Shown piece by piece: positions 8,911 through 18,120 of a DNA stretch of 64,000 nt. A program made the position numbers and the translations under genes. The notes beneath the pieces were generated by a model. The model saw nothing but the letters and a program-made list of their open reading frames with translations. It made no database searches and had not been told where the DNA came from. Numbering within the stretch: the stretch's first letter is position 1; each line of letters begins with the position of its first letter. The DNA is taken from NCBI RefSeq assembly GCF_016907385.1, contig NZ_JAFBBU010000001.1:2666001-2730000 (forward strand). Direction: 5' to 3'. This DNA comes from Subtercola frigoramans (GTDB lineage: Bacteria > Actinomycetota > Actinomycetes > Actinomycetales > Microbacteriaceae).

Positions 8911-8982
8911 ACCTCAGCGCCCAGTGTGACCTCAGCGCCCTGCGTCAGCCCAGCGCCCGGCGTCAGCCCAGCGCTCGGCGCG
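8911..8982. repeat. 18-bp tandem repeat (4 units) between moaA and moaD
   Basis: Units start at 8911, 8929, 8947 and 8965, with pattern GACCTCAGCGCCCAGTGT changing to CAGCCCAGCGCCCGGCGT. It fills about half of the 142-bp gap between the moaA stop and the moaD start. Read in the moaD frame it gives Gly/Ala/Leu-rich low complexity, which argues it is leader DNA rather than coding. Confidence 0.75.
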
Positions 8983-9021
8983 ACTACCGGCACCATCGAA
9001 GCCTCAGCGACCTGCGCGACC

Positions 9022-10140
9022 TCAGCCACCGATCGCACTCATCGGTCGGTCGGGCTGCTGGAAGCCAGCCTGGTTCATTCCGTGGCCGGAAGGTTTCGCC
9101 CACATCGCCGCACGCCAGAGGTCGGCGACCGTGTCGTCGTCGGCGCCGGCGCGCATCGGGCCGAGAAGGTCGGTCTCGACGTGCGAGAAAAGGCAGCTGC
9201 GCACGGCTCCCTCGGCGGTGAGCCGGGTGCGGCGGCAGTCTTCGCAGAACGCCTCGGTGACAGAGGCGATGATGCCCACGGTTCCGAGCGAGGGCGAATC
9301 GGCTGCCGCGCCGCGGAGCCGCACCTGGTAGAGCTCGGCCGGCGCACCATCGCGCGGCGCTTCATCTGGCGTCAGGTCGTAACGCTCCGACAGGCGGCGG
9401 CGCATCTCCTCGGCCGTGATCATCACGTCGCGATCCCAGATGTGGTCGGCGTCGAGCGGCATCTGCTCGATGAACCGCAACTGGTGCCCGCCGGCGAGCG
9501 CCCACTCGAGCAGCTCAGGGCCCTCGGTGTCGTTGATGCCGGGGATGAGCACCGCGTTGATCTTGGTGTGATGGATGCCCGCCGCACCCAGCGCGTCGAT
9601 GCCCGCGAGCACCTTGGTGAGGAAGGGGCGCCGGGTGATCGTGGCGAAGGTCTCGGCGCAGATCGAGTCGAGTGACACGTTCACCCGGTCGAGGCCCGCG
9701 TCGGCGAGCGCGGTCGCCCGCCCGGCCAGCCCGATCGCGTTGGTGGTGAGCGAGACCTCCGGGCGGGCATCCAGTGCTGAAACGTCACGGATGATGTCGA
9801 CCAGGTCGCCGCGCAGAAGTGGTTCACCGCCCGTGAAGCGCACCTGCCGAACGCCGAGTCGTTCTGTCGCGAGCCGCGCTAGCCTCACGATCTCGTCGCG
9901 CTGCATGAGCTTGGGCGTGGGGAGAAAGGGGAGGCCCTCAGCCGGCATGCAGTAGGTGCAGCGGAGGTTGCACTTGTCTGTGAGGGAGATGCGGAGGTCG
10001 GTGGCGACCCGGCCGTAGCTGTCGAGCAGCCCGGGAACCGCAACCGACGACGGCCGCTCGCCGAATTGCGCGATCTGCCGGGCGCTTGGCGGCTCGCCCG
10101 CGCGAGCGCGAACCTGCGGTACTCCCAGCATCACGGTCAT
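9022..10140 (-). CDS. moaA: GTP 3',8-cyclase MoaA (radical SAM)
   Basis: First step of molybdopterin synthesis: converts GTP to 3',8-cyclo-GTP. The 372-residue protein has the radical-SAM cluster motif CNLRCTYCMP near residue 58, the GGEPLL SAM-binding motif, a second cluster from CEDCRRTR plus a later Cys in RSCLF, and the essential C-terminal Gly-Gly (SAIGG). The N-terminal ~35 residues are an extension relative to E. coli MoaA. It is divergent from moeA and upstream of moaD. Confidence 0.96.
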   Translation of the reverse strand: MTVMLGVPQVRARAGEPPSARQIAQFGERPSSVAVPGLLDSYGRVATDLRISLTDKCNLRCTYCMPAEGLPFLPTPKLMQRDEIVRLARLATERLGVRQVRFTGGEPLLRGDLVDIIRDVSALDARPEVSLTTNAIGLAGRATALADAGLDRVNVSLDSICAETFATITRRPFLTKVLAGIDALGAAGIHHTKINAVLIPGINDTEGPELLEWALAGGHQLRFIEQMPLDADHIWDRDVMITAEEMRRRLSERYDLTPDEAPRDGAPAELYQVRLRGAAADSPSLGTVGIIASVTEAFCEDCRRTRLTAEGAVRSCLFSHVETDLLGPMRAGADDDTVADLWRAAMWAKPSGHGMNQAGFQQPDRPMSAIGG

Positions 10141-10274
10141 TGACCAAGCCTAAGTGGTATTTCGACCGACGTGCCGCTTCGGACTGTGGCGGGCCGGGGC
10201 GAGTGCAGCTCGCCGAATGCATCGGGGCCTCAAGTGGGCAGACAGCTCCCGGCAGAGTGAGGCAGGATGGTGCT

Positions 10275-11609
10275 GTGATCCGCCGCACGATTGATGAACA
10301 CCGTGACGCCATCGACGCGCTGCTCGGGCCCCTTGGCGCGGGTCGCTCCGCCCGGGCATCCGAACCGCTTCGTGTCTCTGCTGACGCCCTCGCTGCCCGG
10401 CCGGGAGACTACCAGGGGCGCATCCTGGCCGCCGATGTGCTCTCCCCCACCGACCTGCCCGGGTTCGACAACTCGCAGATGGACGGCTACGCCGTGTCGT
10501 GGTTCGACCTGGTGACCGCGTCGGGCGAGAACCCGGTGAAGCTCGAGGTCGCGGGGCAGATCGCCGCGGGCGACCCGGCGGGCGTGCTCACCCCCGGCAC
10601 CGCGGCCCCCATCATGACCGGCGCCCCCGTGCCCCCGGGCGCAGACGCGGTTGTGCCGATCGAGCAGGCCGTGCCGCCACGATTCCCCGAGCACCTGCCT
10701 CAGGGCGGCAAACACGCGACTGATGAAACCCCGCCCAGCGTGAACGTGGAATTCATCGAACCCGTGACGCCAGGCGCTTTCATTCGTAAGGCCGGAAGCG
10801 ACGTTTCGGCGGGCGACGTGCTGCTGCGGGCCGGGTCCTCACTCGGGCCGGCGCAACTCGGGGTCATCGCCGGCACGGGGCTTCGTGAAGTGCAGGTGCT
10901 GCCGCGCATCCGGGTGCTCCTCGTCTCGACGGGGCACGAGATCCGCGACGCGGGAACCACGCTGGAGCCTGGGCAGATCTTCGATTCGAACAGTGTGGCC
11001 CTGAGCCTGGCGATCATCGAGACCGGGTGCGAAGTGCGGGCCATACCGTGCCGGTCTGACGACGCCGAGGTGCTGCTGGCGATTCTCTCGGCGAACGCGC
11101 CCTGGGCCGACATTGTTGTGACTGTCGGAGGCGTGAGCGCCGGCGCCCGCGAGGTCGTGCGTGACGCGCTGACGCCCCTCGGCGTGGTGTTCGGCAAGGT
11201 CGCCATGCAGCCGGGCGGCCCCCAGGGTTTCGGGCTCGCGGCGATTCCTGCCGCGGCGACCGACGTGGCCTTCGTGCGCCCGGTCATCTGCATGCCGGGC
11301 AACCCGGTCAGTGCGCTGGTCACGTTCGAGATGTTCCTGCGAGCGCCGCTTCGCCGCCTCGCCGGGCAGAACCCGGCCGAGCGCCTCAGAGAGGTCGCCA
11401 TGACCGTCGAAGCCGTCGACTCACCCCTCGGCGTTCACCAGATTCGGCGCGGCTTCGTCGACGACGAGGGCACCGTGACGCTCGTGGGCGGCACCAGCTC
11501 GCACCTGCTGCACTCGTATGCCTCGTCGAATGTACTCGTGCACATTCCCGCCGATGTCGCCCACCTCGACGCCGGCGACCCGGTGATGGTCTGGAGAATC
11601 GATGACTGA
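10275..11609 (+). CDS. moeA: Molybdopterin molybdenumtransferase MoeA
   Basis: Inserts molybdate into adenylylated molybdopterin. The GTG at 10275 ([17 protein letters not shown]) is the likely start, with GGCAGG/GGATGG upstream; the open frame further upstream is not family-like. At 444 residues the length is normal. Visible motifs are the MoeA N-domain [27 protein letters not shown], and the MPT-binding domain TVGGVSAG with [12 protein letters not shown] ~25-residue insert (around residue 140) interrupts the central beta domain. It starts a plus-strand operon with moaC (8-bp overlap), mog/moaB and moaE. Confidence 0.95.
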   Translation: MIRRTIDEHRDAIDALLGPLGAGRSARASEPLRVSADALAARPGDYQGRILAADVLSPTDLPGFDNSQMDGYAVSWFDLVTASGENPVKLEVAGQIAAGDPAGVLTPGTAAPIMTGAPVPPGADAVVPIEQAVPPRFPEHLPQGGKHATDETPPSVNVEFIEPVTPGAFIRKAGSDVSAGDVLLRAGSSLGPAQLGVIAGTGLREVQVLPRIRVLLVSTGHEIRDAGTTLEPGQIFDSNSVALSLAIIETGCEVRAIPCRSDDAEVLLAILSANAPWADIVVTVGGVSAGAREVVRDALTPLGVVFGKVAMQPGGPQGFGLAAIPAAATDVAFVRPVICMPGNPVSALVTFEMFLRAPLRRLAGQNPAERLREVAMTVEAVDSPLGVHQIRRGFVDDEGTVTLVGGTSSHLLHSYASSNVLVHIPADVAHLDAGDPVMVWRIDD

Positions 11610-12186
11610 CAAAATCGCGCCCGAAGCAGACGCCGATCAGCTCACGCATGTGCGGCCCGACGGCGCCGTGCTCATGGTCGACGTCACCGACAAGGCGGTC
11701 ACCAAGCGCGTCGCCCACGCGACGGCGACGCTCATCACCCGTCCCGACGTGATCGCCCTCCTGCTCGCCGGCGACCTCCCCAAGGGCGAGGCACTGGCCA
11801 CCGCTCGCGTGGCCGGCATCCTCGGCGCAAAGCAGACCTCGAACCTCATTCCCCTCTGTCACCCCCTGCCCCTGTCTGGCGCGACGATCGATTTCACTCC
11901 CGAGCACGATCGGGTCATCATCCGGTCGATGGTCAAGACAACAGGCGTGACCGGCGTCGAGATGGAGGCGCTGACGGCCGCCTCGATCGCCGCCCTCACG
12001 CTCTACGACATGATCAAGGCGGTCGACAAGCACGCCAGCATCACCGACATCGCCGTGCTCGCGAAGAGCGGCGGCAAGAGCGGCGACTGGGTGCGCGAAG
12101 ACGGGTTCAGTGACCCCTCGGCTGCCCCCAGCGAACCGGCGAGTGAGACAGAACCGGCGGATACGCACAATCCGGTCCCGCAATGA
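11602..12186 (+). CDS. moaC: Cyclic pyranopterin monophosphate synthase MoaC
   Basis: Converts 3',8-cyclo-GTP to cyclic pyranopterin monophosphate. The 194-residue protein contains [14 protein letters not shown], the catalytic stretch [14 protein letters not shown] and [11 protein letters not shown] with YDMIKAVDK. The core ends near 160; the last ~25 residues are a Pro/Ser/Glu-rich tail absent from short homologues. It overlaps moeA by 8 bp and the next gene by 4 bp (ATGA), indicating translational coupling. Confidence 0.96.
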   Translation: MTDKIAPEADADQLTHVRPDGAVLMVDVTDKAVTKRVAHATATLITRPDVIALLLAGDLPKGEALATARVAGILGAKQTSNLIPLCHPLPLSGATIDFTPEHDRVIIRSMVKTTGVTGVEMEALTAASIAALTLYDMIKAVDKHASITDIAVLAKSGGKSGDWVREDGFSDPSAAPSEPASETEPADTHNPVPQ

Positions 12187-12665
12187 CTGACACCGTCGCC
12201 ATCCTCATCGTGTCGACCCGGGCGGCGTCGGGGGTCTACGACGACCTCACCGGTCCAGTCATCGCCGAGTGGGCGACGGCTCGTGGATGCTCGGCAGCAC
12301 CACCGCTCGTCGTCGCCGACGGCCCCGGGGTGACCCCGGCCCTGCAGCGGCTGCTCGCCGCCACACCGACACTGCTCGTCACGAGCGGCGGAACGGGCAT
12401 CCACCCAGGCGATCGCACGCCAGACCAGACCCGCGCACTGCTGGACTACGAGATACCTGGTTTCAGCGAGGAGCTGCGCCGTCGCGGCTCACTGAAGGTG
12501 GCGAGCGCTCTGTTGTCGCGTGGGGTCGCCGGGGTCGCCGGGTCAACGATCGTGGTGAACCTGCCGGGCTCGCGGGGCGGCGTCGCTGACGGTCTGGCAC
12601 TGCTCGACGAGGTTCTCGACCACATGATCGACCAGCTGAGAGGTGGGGACCATGCCCGCAAGTGA
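12183..12665 (+). CDS. MogA/MoaB-type molybdopterin adenylyltransferase
   Basis: Adenylylates molybdopterin before MoeA acts. The 160-residue single-domain protein has [17 protein letters not shown], the MPT-binding signature, and [15 protein letters not shown] near the end. Mog and MoaB are hard to separate by eye, and in actinobacteria this single-domain type usually provides the activity. Coupled to moaC by ATGA and overlapping moaE by 14 bp. Confidence 0.9.
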   Translation: MTDTVAILIVSTRAASGVYDDLTGPVIAEWATARGCSAAPPLVVADGPGVTPALQRLLAATPTLLVTSGGTGIHPGDRTPDQTRALLDYEIPGFSEELRRRGSLKVASALLSRGVAGVAGSTIVVNLPGSRGGVADGLALLDEVLDHMIDQLRGGDHARK

Positions 12666-13251
12666 TTCTGATTCGTACGTCTTCGGGCCCGACGACGTGG
12701 GGCCAACCGGAGCGGTGCCGAGTGAGTCGATTGCGGGTGCCACCGGTTCGGAGAAGACCGGTGCCGAGGCCGGGTCTGGCGCATCGGCCGAGAGTGTCGG
12801 CGGTTATGACCTCGACGACCGCAGCGCCACGGGCCAGGTCGCGTTCGCATACGTCAGCGATGTCGGCATCACCGTCGAATGGTGCGCCGAGAACGTCGCG
12901 AGCGACGAAGCGGGGGCCGTCGTGACGTTCAGCGGCGTGGTGCGCAACCACGACCACGGCAAACCCGTGACGCGCCTGAGTTATTCTGCCCACCCGAGCG
13001 CCGGCGAAGTCATGCGCGAGGTCGCGAACGATGTCGCCTCTGCGCACCCCGGAACGCGCATCGCCGTCGCTCACCGCGTCGGCAACCTCGCGATCGGCGA
13101 CATCGCGCTCGCCTGCGCGGTCTCTGCGGCGCACCGCTCGGAGGCCTTCGCCGCGTGCAGTGAACTGGTCGACGCCGTGAAGGACCGGGTACCCATCTGG
13201 AAGGAACAGTGGTTCACCGACGGCACGTTCGAGTGGGTCGGCGCGGGGTAA
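12652..13251 (+). CDS. moaE: Molybdopterin synthase catalytic subunit MoaE
   Basis: Large subunit that transfers sulfur from MoaD to precursor Z. The ATG at 12652 overlaps the upstream gene by 14 bp. The 199-residue protein has a ~55-residue acidic, Gly/Ser-rich extension before the MoaE fold (AFAYVSDVGITVEWC). Conserved residues seen are FSGVVRNHDHGK, VAHRVGNLAIGD, AVSAAHRSEAF and VPIWKEQWF. Last gene of the Moco operon; its partner moaD lies in the opposing cluster. Confidence 0.94.
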   Translation: MPASDSDSYVFGPDDVGPTGAVPSESIAGATGSEKTGAEAGSGASAESVGGYDLDDRSATGQVAFAYVSDVGITVEWCAENVASDEAGAVVTFSGVVRNHDHGKPVTRLSYSAHPSAGEVMREVANDVASAHPGTRIAVAHRVGNLAIGDIALACAVSAAHRSEAFAACSELVDAVKDRVPIWKEQWFTDGTFEWVGAG

Positions 13252-13397
13252 GCCACGGTCGCCACGCGTGCCGTCTGCAAGTGTTGAATTTTCGTCATTG
13301 TTGTCTTAGAGTACTCGTTGCGACACTTTGCTGGATGTCGAGGGCTGACCAAATTGGACTCGGTCGGGCCGAGCAACGGGCGCAATTTCCATGAGAT

Positions 13398-13428
13398 TTG
13401 GTCGACAACCGGCAGCGCATGCTAATCT
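13398..13428 (+). promoter_or_regulatory. Possible promoter upstream of the Abi hairpin
   Basis: TTGGTC (13398–13403) and TAATCT (13423–13428) are separated by 19 bp, slightly long. A start about 8 nt downstream would give a transcript beginning just before the hairpin at 13441. Confidence 0.35.
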
Positions 13429-13435
13429 TGACTCA

Positions 13436-13480
13436 TCACGATCAGCCCGCTCGCTTCACAGCTGGGGCTGATTTTCTTTA
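13436..13480 (+). ncRNA. Candidate small RNA / terminator hairpin preceding the Abi_2 gene
   Basis: ATCAGCCC (13441–13448) pairs perfectly with GGGCTGAT (13465–13472), followed by TTTCTTTA. The hairpin with its T-tract sits only 20 bp before the Abi_2 GTG start. Structured RNAs immediately upstream of abiF-type genes are described (Rfam abiF motif), and type III toxin–antitoxin loci place a terminator between RNA antitoxin and toxin. Whether this is that RNA class or only an attenuator cannot be decided by eye. Confidence 0.45.
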
Positions 13481-13492
13481 ACGAGGATCTTC

Positions 13493-14026
13493 GTGGCCGA
13501 ATACACAAAACCCTGGCTTTCGATCAGCGAGCAACTCGACAAGCTCGAATCTCGCAGTGTCGACGATTCGGGCCGCCAGACAGGAGCCAGACTGCTGAGC
13601 ACTGTCGGCTATTACCGCGTGACCGGCTACTTGTTCCCGTTCCGAGAATCGGAACCCTATGTCGACGAGCCCGGTCGCCAGAAGACCTTGATTCACAACA
13701 ACTATCAGGTCGGCACAACTCTCGAATACGCCGAGGCCCTGATCAATTTCGATCGTCAACTACGCATGCTAGTTCTGGACGGTATCGAAAGAATCGAGGT
13801 CTCGCTGAGAACTCAACTTGGACACGTGCTCGGAAGGCAATCTGCGTTCGCTCACTTGGACCCCATCAACTTTGTGAATGCATTCACCGATCCCATCGTT
13901 CTCCGGGCGAGCTTATGCGTGCGTTCCGCCGCCCGACTGGGGCTAGTCACTGCACTGTCGGGCAAGGTGCCCATCGTGGGGTCGACTTCCGAGAAGCGCG
14001 ACAAACAAAGCTCTGGCCGCCCTTGA
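13493..14026 (+). CDS. Abi_2 (AbiF/AbiD-type) abortive infection protein, C-terminally truncated
   Basis: The GTG start at 13493 is preceded by ACGAGGA. The 177-residue product starts MAEYTKPWLSISEQLDKL and carries the Abi_2 N-terminal pattern: GYYRVTGYLFPFR, a central YAEALINFDRQLRMLVLDGIER (HEPN-like helices with the family's FDRQLR) and EVSLRTQLGHVLG. Full-length relatives run to about 300 residues. Here the similarity fades near residue 135 (NAFTDPIV) and a different basic tail follows to the stop, so the C-terminal half is lost or frameshifted. Probably an inactive remnant of a phage-defence gene, although a short active form cannot be excluded. Confidence 0.7.
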   Translation: MAEYTKPWLSISEQLDKLESRSVDDSGRQTGARLLSTVGYYRVTGYLFPFRESEPYVDEPGRQKTLIHNNYQVGTTLEYAEALINFDRQLRMLVLDGIERIEVSLRTQLGHVLGRQSAFAHLDPINFVNAFTDPIVLRASLCVRSAARLGLVTALSGKVPIVGSTSEKRDKQSSGRP

Positions 14027-14059
14027 GTCCCGACTCGGCCATCAGGGCCACGCTGCCGC

Positions 14060-14389
14060 CTAGAGGTGAACGTCGCCCTCAGCCAGGTAGCCGGGAGCGT
14101 GCACCAGAAAGAGTTCCATCTGGCCGCCATACGAGTACGGCGTGTTCTTGGGCAAGAACACGACATCCTTCGCGCTGACCGCCTTCGTGGTTCCGTCGAC
14201 CTCGAACCACCCCGTTCCCTCGACGACAAGGTAAACCCGGCCTGAGTGCGTCGAGAGAATGCGCGGGTGGGAGCCCTCGACAGTGATCATCGAGGCTCCG
14301 GCGAAGTCGTCGTCGCTCGAGTAGGCGAAAACCGTGAGCTCGGGGTACGGGATTTCGGTGGTTTCGGCGAAGGAGACGACGTGATTCAT
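14060..14389 (-). CDS. Small cupin-domain protein
   Basis: The 109-residue single cupin starts at the ATG at 14389 (MNHVVSFAETTEIPYPEL) with AGAAAGAAG upstream; the open frame beyond is not cupin-like. Beta-barrel features include GSHPRILSTHSGRVYLVVEGTGWFEVDG and FLPKNTPYSYGG. Metal-binding His residues are sparse, so binding rather than catalysis is possible. It is divergent from the LysR gene, so may be regulated by it. Specific function unknown. Confidence 0.75.
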   Translation of the reverse strand: MNHVVSFAETTEIPYPELTVFAYSSDDDFAGASMITVEGSHPRILSTHSGRVYLVVEGTGWFEVDGTTKAVSAKDVVFLPKNTPYSYGGQMELFLVHAPGYLAEGDVHL

Positions 14390-14586
14390 GGAACGCACTT
14401 CTTTCTGTGGTCGATCAGCGAGTTGGGCTGCGTGAACCTGTTCGGTCACGCGGGCGTGGAGTATGCCCGAAACGGTGTCCGGATGCTCGGGCAGAGGCCG
14501 GGCATCCCCCTGGCCGTACATATGCTCCCGAAGTGTAGCGCCCTCGAGCGACTCGCCTTTGGCATCCACTGCGATAGCCTGTGGCC

Positions 14587-15540
14587 ATGGTACGTGGCGG
14601 CGTCGGAGCGACGAATGGCATCACCCTGCTGCAGCTCAAGTACTTCGTCGAGGTTGCCGTAGAAGGCTCCATCAGCGCGGCCGCCGACCTGAGTTTTGTG
14701 GCGCAGCCGACCATGTCCGCCGCAATGAAAGACCTCGAGACACGCGTCGGTCGCGCACTCTTCACCCGCTCCGCCCGCGGGGTCACCCTCACCGAAGACG
14801 GCGCAGAGTTCCTCGGCTACGCCCGCCAGGTCGTCGAGCAGGCAGAGCTCCTCGAGCAGCGCTACCTGGGGCGCCCGCGTTCACGCCGGCTCCTCGCCGT
14901 CTCGGCGCAGCACTACTCCTTCGTCGTCGATGCTTTCGTGCGGATGGTGAACGCCTCTGACGCGGCGGAGTACGAATTCACGCTTCGCGAGACGCGCACC
15001 TGGGACATCATCGAAGATGTGCGCACGCTCCGAAGCGAGCTCGGGGTTCTCTACCGCAACGACTTCAACCGAAAAGTCATCAACAAGCTGCTCCGGGAGT
15101 CGGGCCTCACCTTCAATCCGCTCTTCCTCGCCGCCCCGCACATCTTCGTCGCCCGCACGAACCCCCTCGCCAACCGCGAGCGGGCCACCCTCGCCGACCT
15201 TGAAAACCTGCCCCGGCTCACGTTCGACCAAGGGGCCAACAACTCGTTCTACTTCGCCGAAGAAATACTCTCGACCCTTTCGTCGAAACAGAACATCCGG
15301 GTGAGCGACCGGGCCACCATCTTCAACCTCATGATCGGGCTCGGCGGTTACACCATCTCCACCGGCATCATCTCCGACGACCTCGATCCGTCGATCACCG
15401 CTGTGCCGCTCGACGTCGACGAGCGCATCGAGATCGGATGGATCGGCCACACCTCCGTGCCGCTCACCGACCAAGCACAGGGTTTCGTCGCCCAGCTGCG
15501 CGACGTCGTCACCGATTTCGGCGTGGAGCTGTTGGTATAG
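14587..15540 (+). CDS. LysR-family transcriptional regulator
   Basis: About 317 residues. The start is uncertain between GTG 14581 and ATG 14587. The winged HTH (LLQLKYFVEVAVEGSISAAADLSFVAQPTMSAAMKDLE) is followed by a LysR substrate-binding domain (~95–315). A 27-bp palindrome overlaps its stop codon, just before mesX, and the divergent cupin gene lies 191 bp upstream. By position it is the likely regulator of mesX–mesD, perhaps responding to methionine or homocysteine status (inference). Confidence 0.85.
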   Translation: MVRGGVGATNGITLLQLKYFVEVAVEGSISAAADLSFVAQPTMSAAMKDLETRVGRALFTRSARGVTLTEDGAEFLGYARQVVEQAELLEQRYLGRPRSRRLLAVSAQHYSFVVDAFVRMVNASDAAEYEFTLRETRTWDIIEDVRTLRSELGVLYRNDFNRKVINKLLRESGLTFNPLFLAAPHIFVARTNPLANRERATLADLENLPRLTFDQGANNSFYFAEEILSTLSSKQNIRVSDRATIFNLMIGLGGYTISTGIISDDLDPSITAVPLDVDERIEIGWIGHTSVPLTDQAQGFVAQLRDVVTDFGVELLV

Positions 15541-15555
15541 GCAACGCCTATGCCA
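15529..15555. promoter_or_regulatory. LysR-type palindrome before mesX
   Basis: GTTGGTATAGG…CCTATGCCAAC is an 11-bp inverted repeat with one mismatch and a 5-bp centre (CAACG), overlapping the end of the LysR gene and about 80 bp upstream of mesX. The T-N11-A style dyad fits a LysR operator/activation site for the mesX–mesD operon. Confidence 0.55.
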
Positions 15556-15633
15556 ACCCATCCTTCGTCTCGATGGTGCTATGGGCACCGACGTTGCCTA
15601 ACCTTGGTTTCCTCAGAGAAGGCATCGGATCAC

Positions 15634-16650
15634 ATGACGAACGAACTCACGTTTGGTATCAGCACCACGCGCTTCGACGACGAATACTCCCCGTCGAACA
15701 GCTCCCGAAGCACGACGAACTTCGCGAACCTCGCGCGAGGCGACGATCGTCAACAGAATCTTCGCTACACCTTGAGGATGATCGACAAACGCTTCAACGA
15801 ACTCGCGAACTGTGACAACCCGAACCGGGATCGCTATTCGGTCGAGCTCGAGATCGTGTCTATCGACCTGCACCTCCCGTCAGACGGCGCTCATGAAGCC
15901 TTCCCGCTGATCGAGATTCTGGATGCCCACATCGTCGACCATCACACCGGCGAGCGTATTCACGGCATAGTCGGAAACAACTTCTCGTCGTATGTTCGTG
16001 ATTACGATTTCAGCGTGGTGTTGCCGAAGCACCGTGCACGTGAAACGGTGCTCCCTGTTCCACGGGACTTCGGAGACCTGCACGGCAAGCTGTTCAGGCA
16101 TTTCCTCGTCTCCGATGTCTATGCCGAGCGCTTCGACAAGCCGCCCGTGATCTGCATCAGCGTGTCGAGCAAAGAAACCTATCGTCGCACTGGCAATCGC
16201 CATCCGGTACTGGGCATCGAGTATCACCAGGATGCGTTCTCGTTGACCGACCACTACTTTGCACAGATGGGGCTGCAGGTGCGGTATTTCATGCCGCCCG
16301 GCAGCGTCGCGCCCTTCGCGTTCTACTTCGTCGGTGATCTGACCAGCGACTACTCAGATCTGGAACTCATCAGCACCATCAGCACCATGGAAGCGTTCCA
16401 GAAGATCTATCGCCCAGAGATCTACAACGCCCATTCACCAGCCCGACAGGTCTATCGGCCGAGACTGGAGAATCCAGACTATTCGCCGGTTCCCGTTGCC
16501 TACGATCGCGAAGAGCGCAGCCAGCTGGCGATCAGGCAAGGCAAGCTCGCCGAAGAGCTTTTCATGAAGCCGTTCCACACTGTGCTCGAGCGATGGGCCG
16601 CGAGCTACCCTCCACGAGCCCGACGACACGCGGAGACTCAGGCAGCATGA
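15634..16650 (+). CDS. mesX: MesX-like DUF1852 protein (methionine synthase partner)
   Basis: The 338-residue protein starts MTNELTFGISTTRFDDEYSP with AGAGAAGG upstream. It belongs to the DUF1852 family, which is genetically linked to MesD in folate-independent methionine synthesis; MesX is proposed to help supply the methyl group oxygen-dependently. Family-like stretches are NLRYTLRMIDKRFNEL, RETVLPVPRDFGDLHGKLF and PGSVAPFAFYFVGDLTSDYS. Its stop overlaps the mesD start (ATGA), consistent with an obligate pair. No catalytic motif can be assigned by eye. Confidence 0.85.
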   Translation: MTNELTFGISTTRFDDEYSPSNSSRSTTNFANLARGDDRQQNLRYTLRMIDKRFNELANCDNPNRDRYSVELEIVSIDLHLPSDGAHEAFPLIEILDAHIVDHHTGERIHGIVGNNFSSYVRDYDFSVVLPKHRARETVLPVPRDFGDLHGKLFRHFLVSDVYAERFDKPPVICISVSSKETYRRTGNRHPVLGIEYHQDAFSLTDHYFAQMGLQVRYFMPPGSVAPFAFYFVGDLTSDYSDLELISTISTMEAFQKIYRPEIYNAHSPARQVYRPRLENPDYSPVPVAYDREERSQLAIRQGKLAEELFMKPFHTVLERWAASYPPRARRHAETQAA

Positions 16651-17690
16651 ACCCTCTGTTACCGACCTCGATCGTCGGCAGTCTGCCCAAACCCTCGTGG
16701 CTCGCTCAGCCGGAGAAACTCTGGTCGCCCTGGAAATTGCACGGCCAAGAATTGATCGAGGCCAAGAAGGATGCGCTGGGCCTATCGGCCCATGAACAGC
16801 GTCTCAGCGGCATCGACATCATCAGTGACGGCGAACAGACCCGTCAACATTTCGTCACCACGTTCATCGAACACCTCAGCGGTGTCGACTTCGAAAAACG
16901 AGAAACGGTGCGCATCCGCGATCGCTACGACGCGAGCGTGCCGACCGTCGTCGGTGCGGTGAGCCGCGAACGGTCCGTTTTCGTGGAAGACGCGAAGTTC
17001 TTGCGCCAACAGACGGCTCAACCCATCAAATGGGCTCTCCCCGGGCCCATGACAATGATCGACACGCTCTACGACAGTCACTACAAGAGTCGCGAGAAAC
17101 TTGCCTGGGAGTTCGCGAAGATCCTCAACGAAGAAGCCAAAGAACTCGTAGCGGCGGGGGTGGACATCATCCAGTTCGACGAGCCCTCGTTCAACGTCTT
17201 CTTCGACGAGATGAAGGATTGGGGTGTGGCGGCCCTGGAGCGGGCGGCAGAGGGCCTCAGCAGTGAAACAGCCGTGCACATCTGCTACGGCTACGGCATC
17301 AAGGCCAACACGGACTGGAAGGCGACACTCGGGTCTGAGTGGCGCCAGTACGAGGAATCGTTCCCGCTACTGCAGAAGTCGACCATTGACATCGTCTCGT
17401 TGGAGTGCCAGAACTCGCACGTTCCGCTCGAGTTGGTTGAGATCATCCGGGGCAAGAAGGTCATGCTCGGCGCCATCGACGTCGCCAGCAATGAGATCGA
17501 GACCCCCGAAGAAGTGGCTGCCACGCTCCGGGGCGCGCTCGAGTTCGTCGATGCCGACAAGCTGTACCCGAGTACGAACTGCGGCATGGCACCGTTGCCT
17601 CGACAGGTTGCACGAGACAAGATGGTCGCCCTCGCTGCAGGAGCTGAAATCCTTCGCGCAGAACTCGGTCAGTCCCGCATGGCGAAGTAG
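16647..17690 (+). CDS. mesD: MesD core methionine synthase (MetE catalytic-domain homologue)
   Basis: Transfers a methyl group to homocysteine using only the MetE C-terminal barrel. The 347-residue protein starts at the ATG at 16647 (MNPLLPTSIVGSLPKPSW). Zinc/homocysteine ligands fit HICYGYG (His and Cys), an intervening Glu (DIVSLECQNSH) and STNCGMAPLPR. The folate-binding N-terminal half of MetE is missing, as expected for MesD. Together with mesX upstream, the pair predicts methionine synthesis without folate or B12. Short MetE-like proteins of other core-MetE types exist, but the DUF1852 partner supports MesD. Confidence 0.87.
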   Translation: MNPLLPTSIVGSLPKPSWLAQPEKLWSPWKLHGQELIEAKKDALGLSAHEQRLSGIDIISDGEQTRQHFVTTFIEHLSGVDFEKRETVRIRDRYDASVPTVVGAVSRERSVFVEDAKFLRQQTAQPIKWALPGPMTMIDTLYDSHYKSREKLAWEFAKILNEEAKELVAAGVDIIQFDEPSFNVFFDEMKDWGVAALERAAEGLSSETAVHICYGYGIKANTDWKATLGSEWRQYEESFPLLQKSTIDIVSLECQNSHVPLELVEIIRGKKVMLGAIDVASNEIETPEEVAATLRGALEFVDADKLYPSTNCGMAPLPRQVARDKMVALAAGAEILRAELGQSRMAK

Positions 17691-17903
17691 CAGCGATTCT
17701 TGGGCTAGCGGGTCACTCGCGGAGGGTAGAAGGCCAGGCCGGTAGAGGTTCAGGCATCTCATGGCGAGCTCGGCGTCGACCGTCAGCGACCCTCGTTTGG
17801 TCAAGCAGATGCAGAAACTCTCGGGAAGAGCGCAAGGGCAACATGTCGGAGCGGTACTAGGAGCGGCGAGCGTGAAGCGCGGTCACTCGCGTCCCGTGAC
17901 TAC

Positions 17904-17933
17904 TTGACAGAACGTCCATTATCGGCGCAATTA
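17904..17933 (+). repeat. Direct-repeat motif, left copy
   Basis: CTTGAC-N5-GTCCATTATCGGCGCAATT. It matches 38523–38552 (CTTGAC-N5-GTCCGTTATCAGCGCGATT) at about 23 of 30 positions in the same orientation. It may be an attachment or recombinase-binding site. Confidence 0.5.
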
Positions 17934-18041
17934 TCGAGGGAATTTGACTCGAACAGGAACTCCCGCACACATACAGAAAGCAGAATCCTGACCACGTGAT
18001 CGACAGCCGCGCATGTAGCCAGATATCTAAAGCTCGAATGC

Positions 18042-18120
18042 CATGCGCCATAACCGCTAATACGCCGAGCGACCGAACTGTGGCGGAAGTCTCCCGCCCC
18101 GATAACGGTTTTGGCGCATG
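18042..18120. repeat. 15-bp inverted repeat near the island edge
   Basis: CATGCGCCATAACCG (18042–18056) is the reverse complement of CGGTTTTGGCGCATG (18106–18120) with one mismatch, spaced 49 bp. No gene lies between. The arrangement resembles recombinase-binding arms. Confidence 0.6.

Noticed and set aside
8880..9038. Longer MoaD start at 9038
   Set aside because: Adds a repeat-encoded Gly/Ala tail; GGAGGT before GTG 8879 and normal MoaD length favour the shorter protein.
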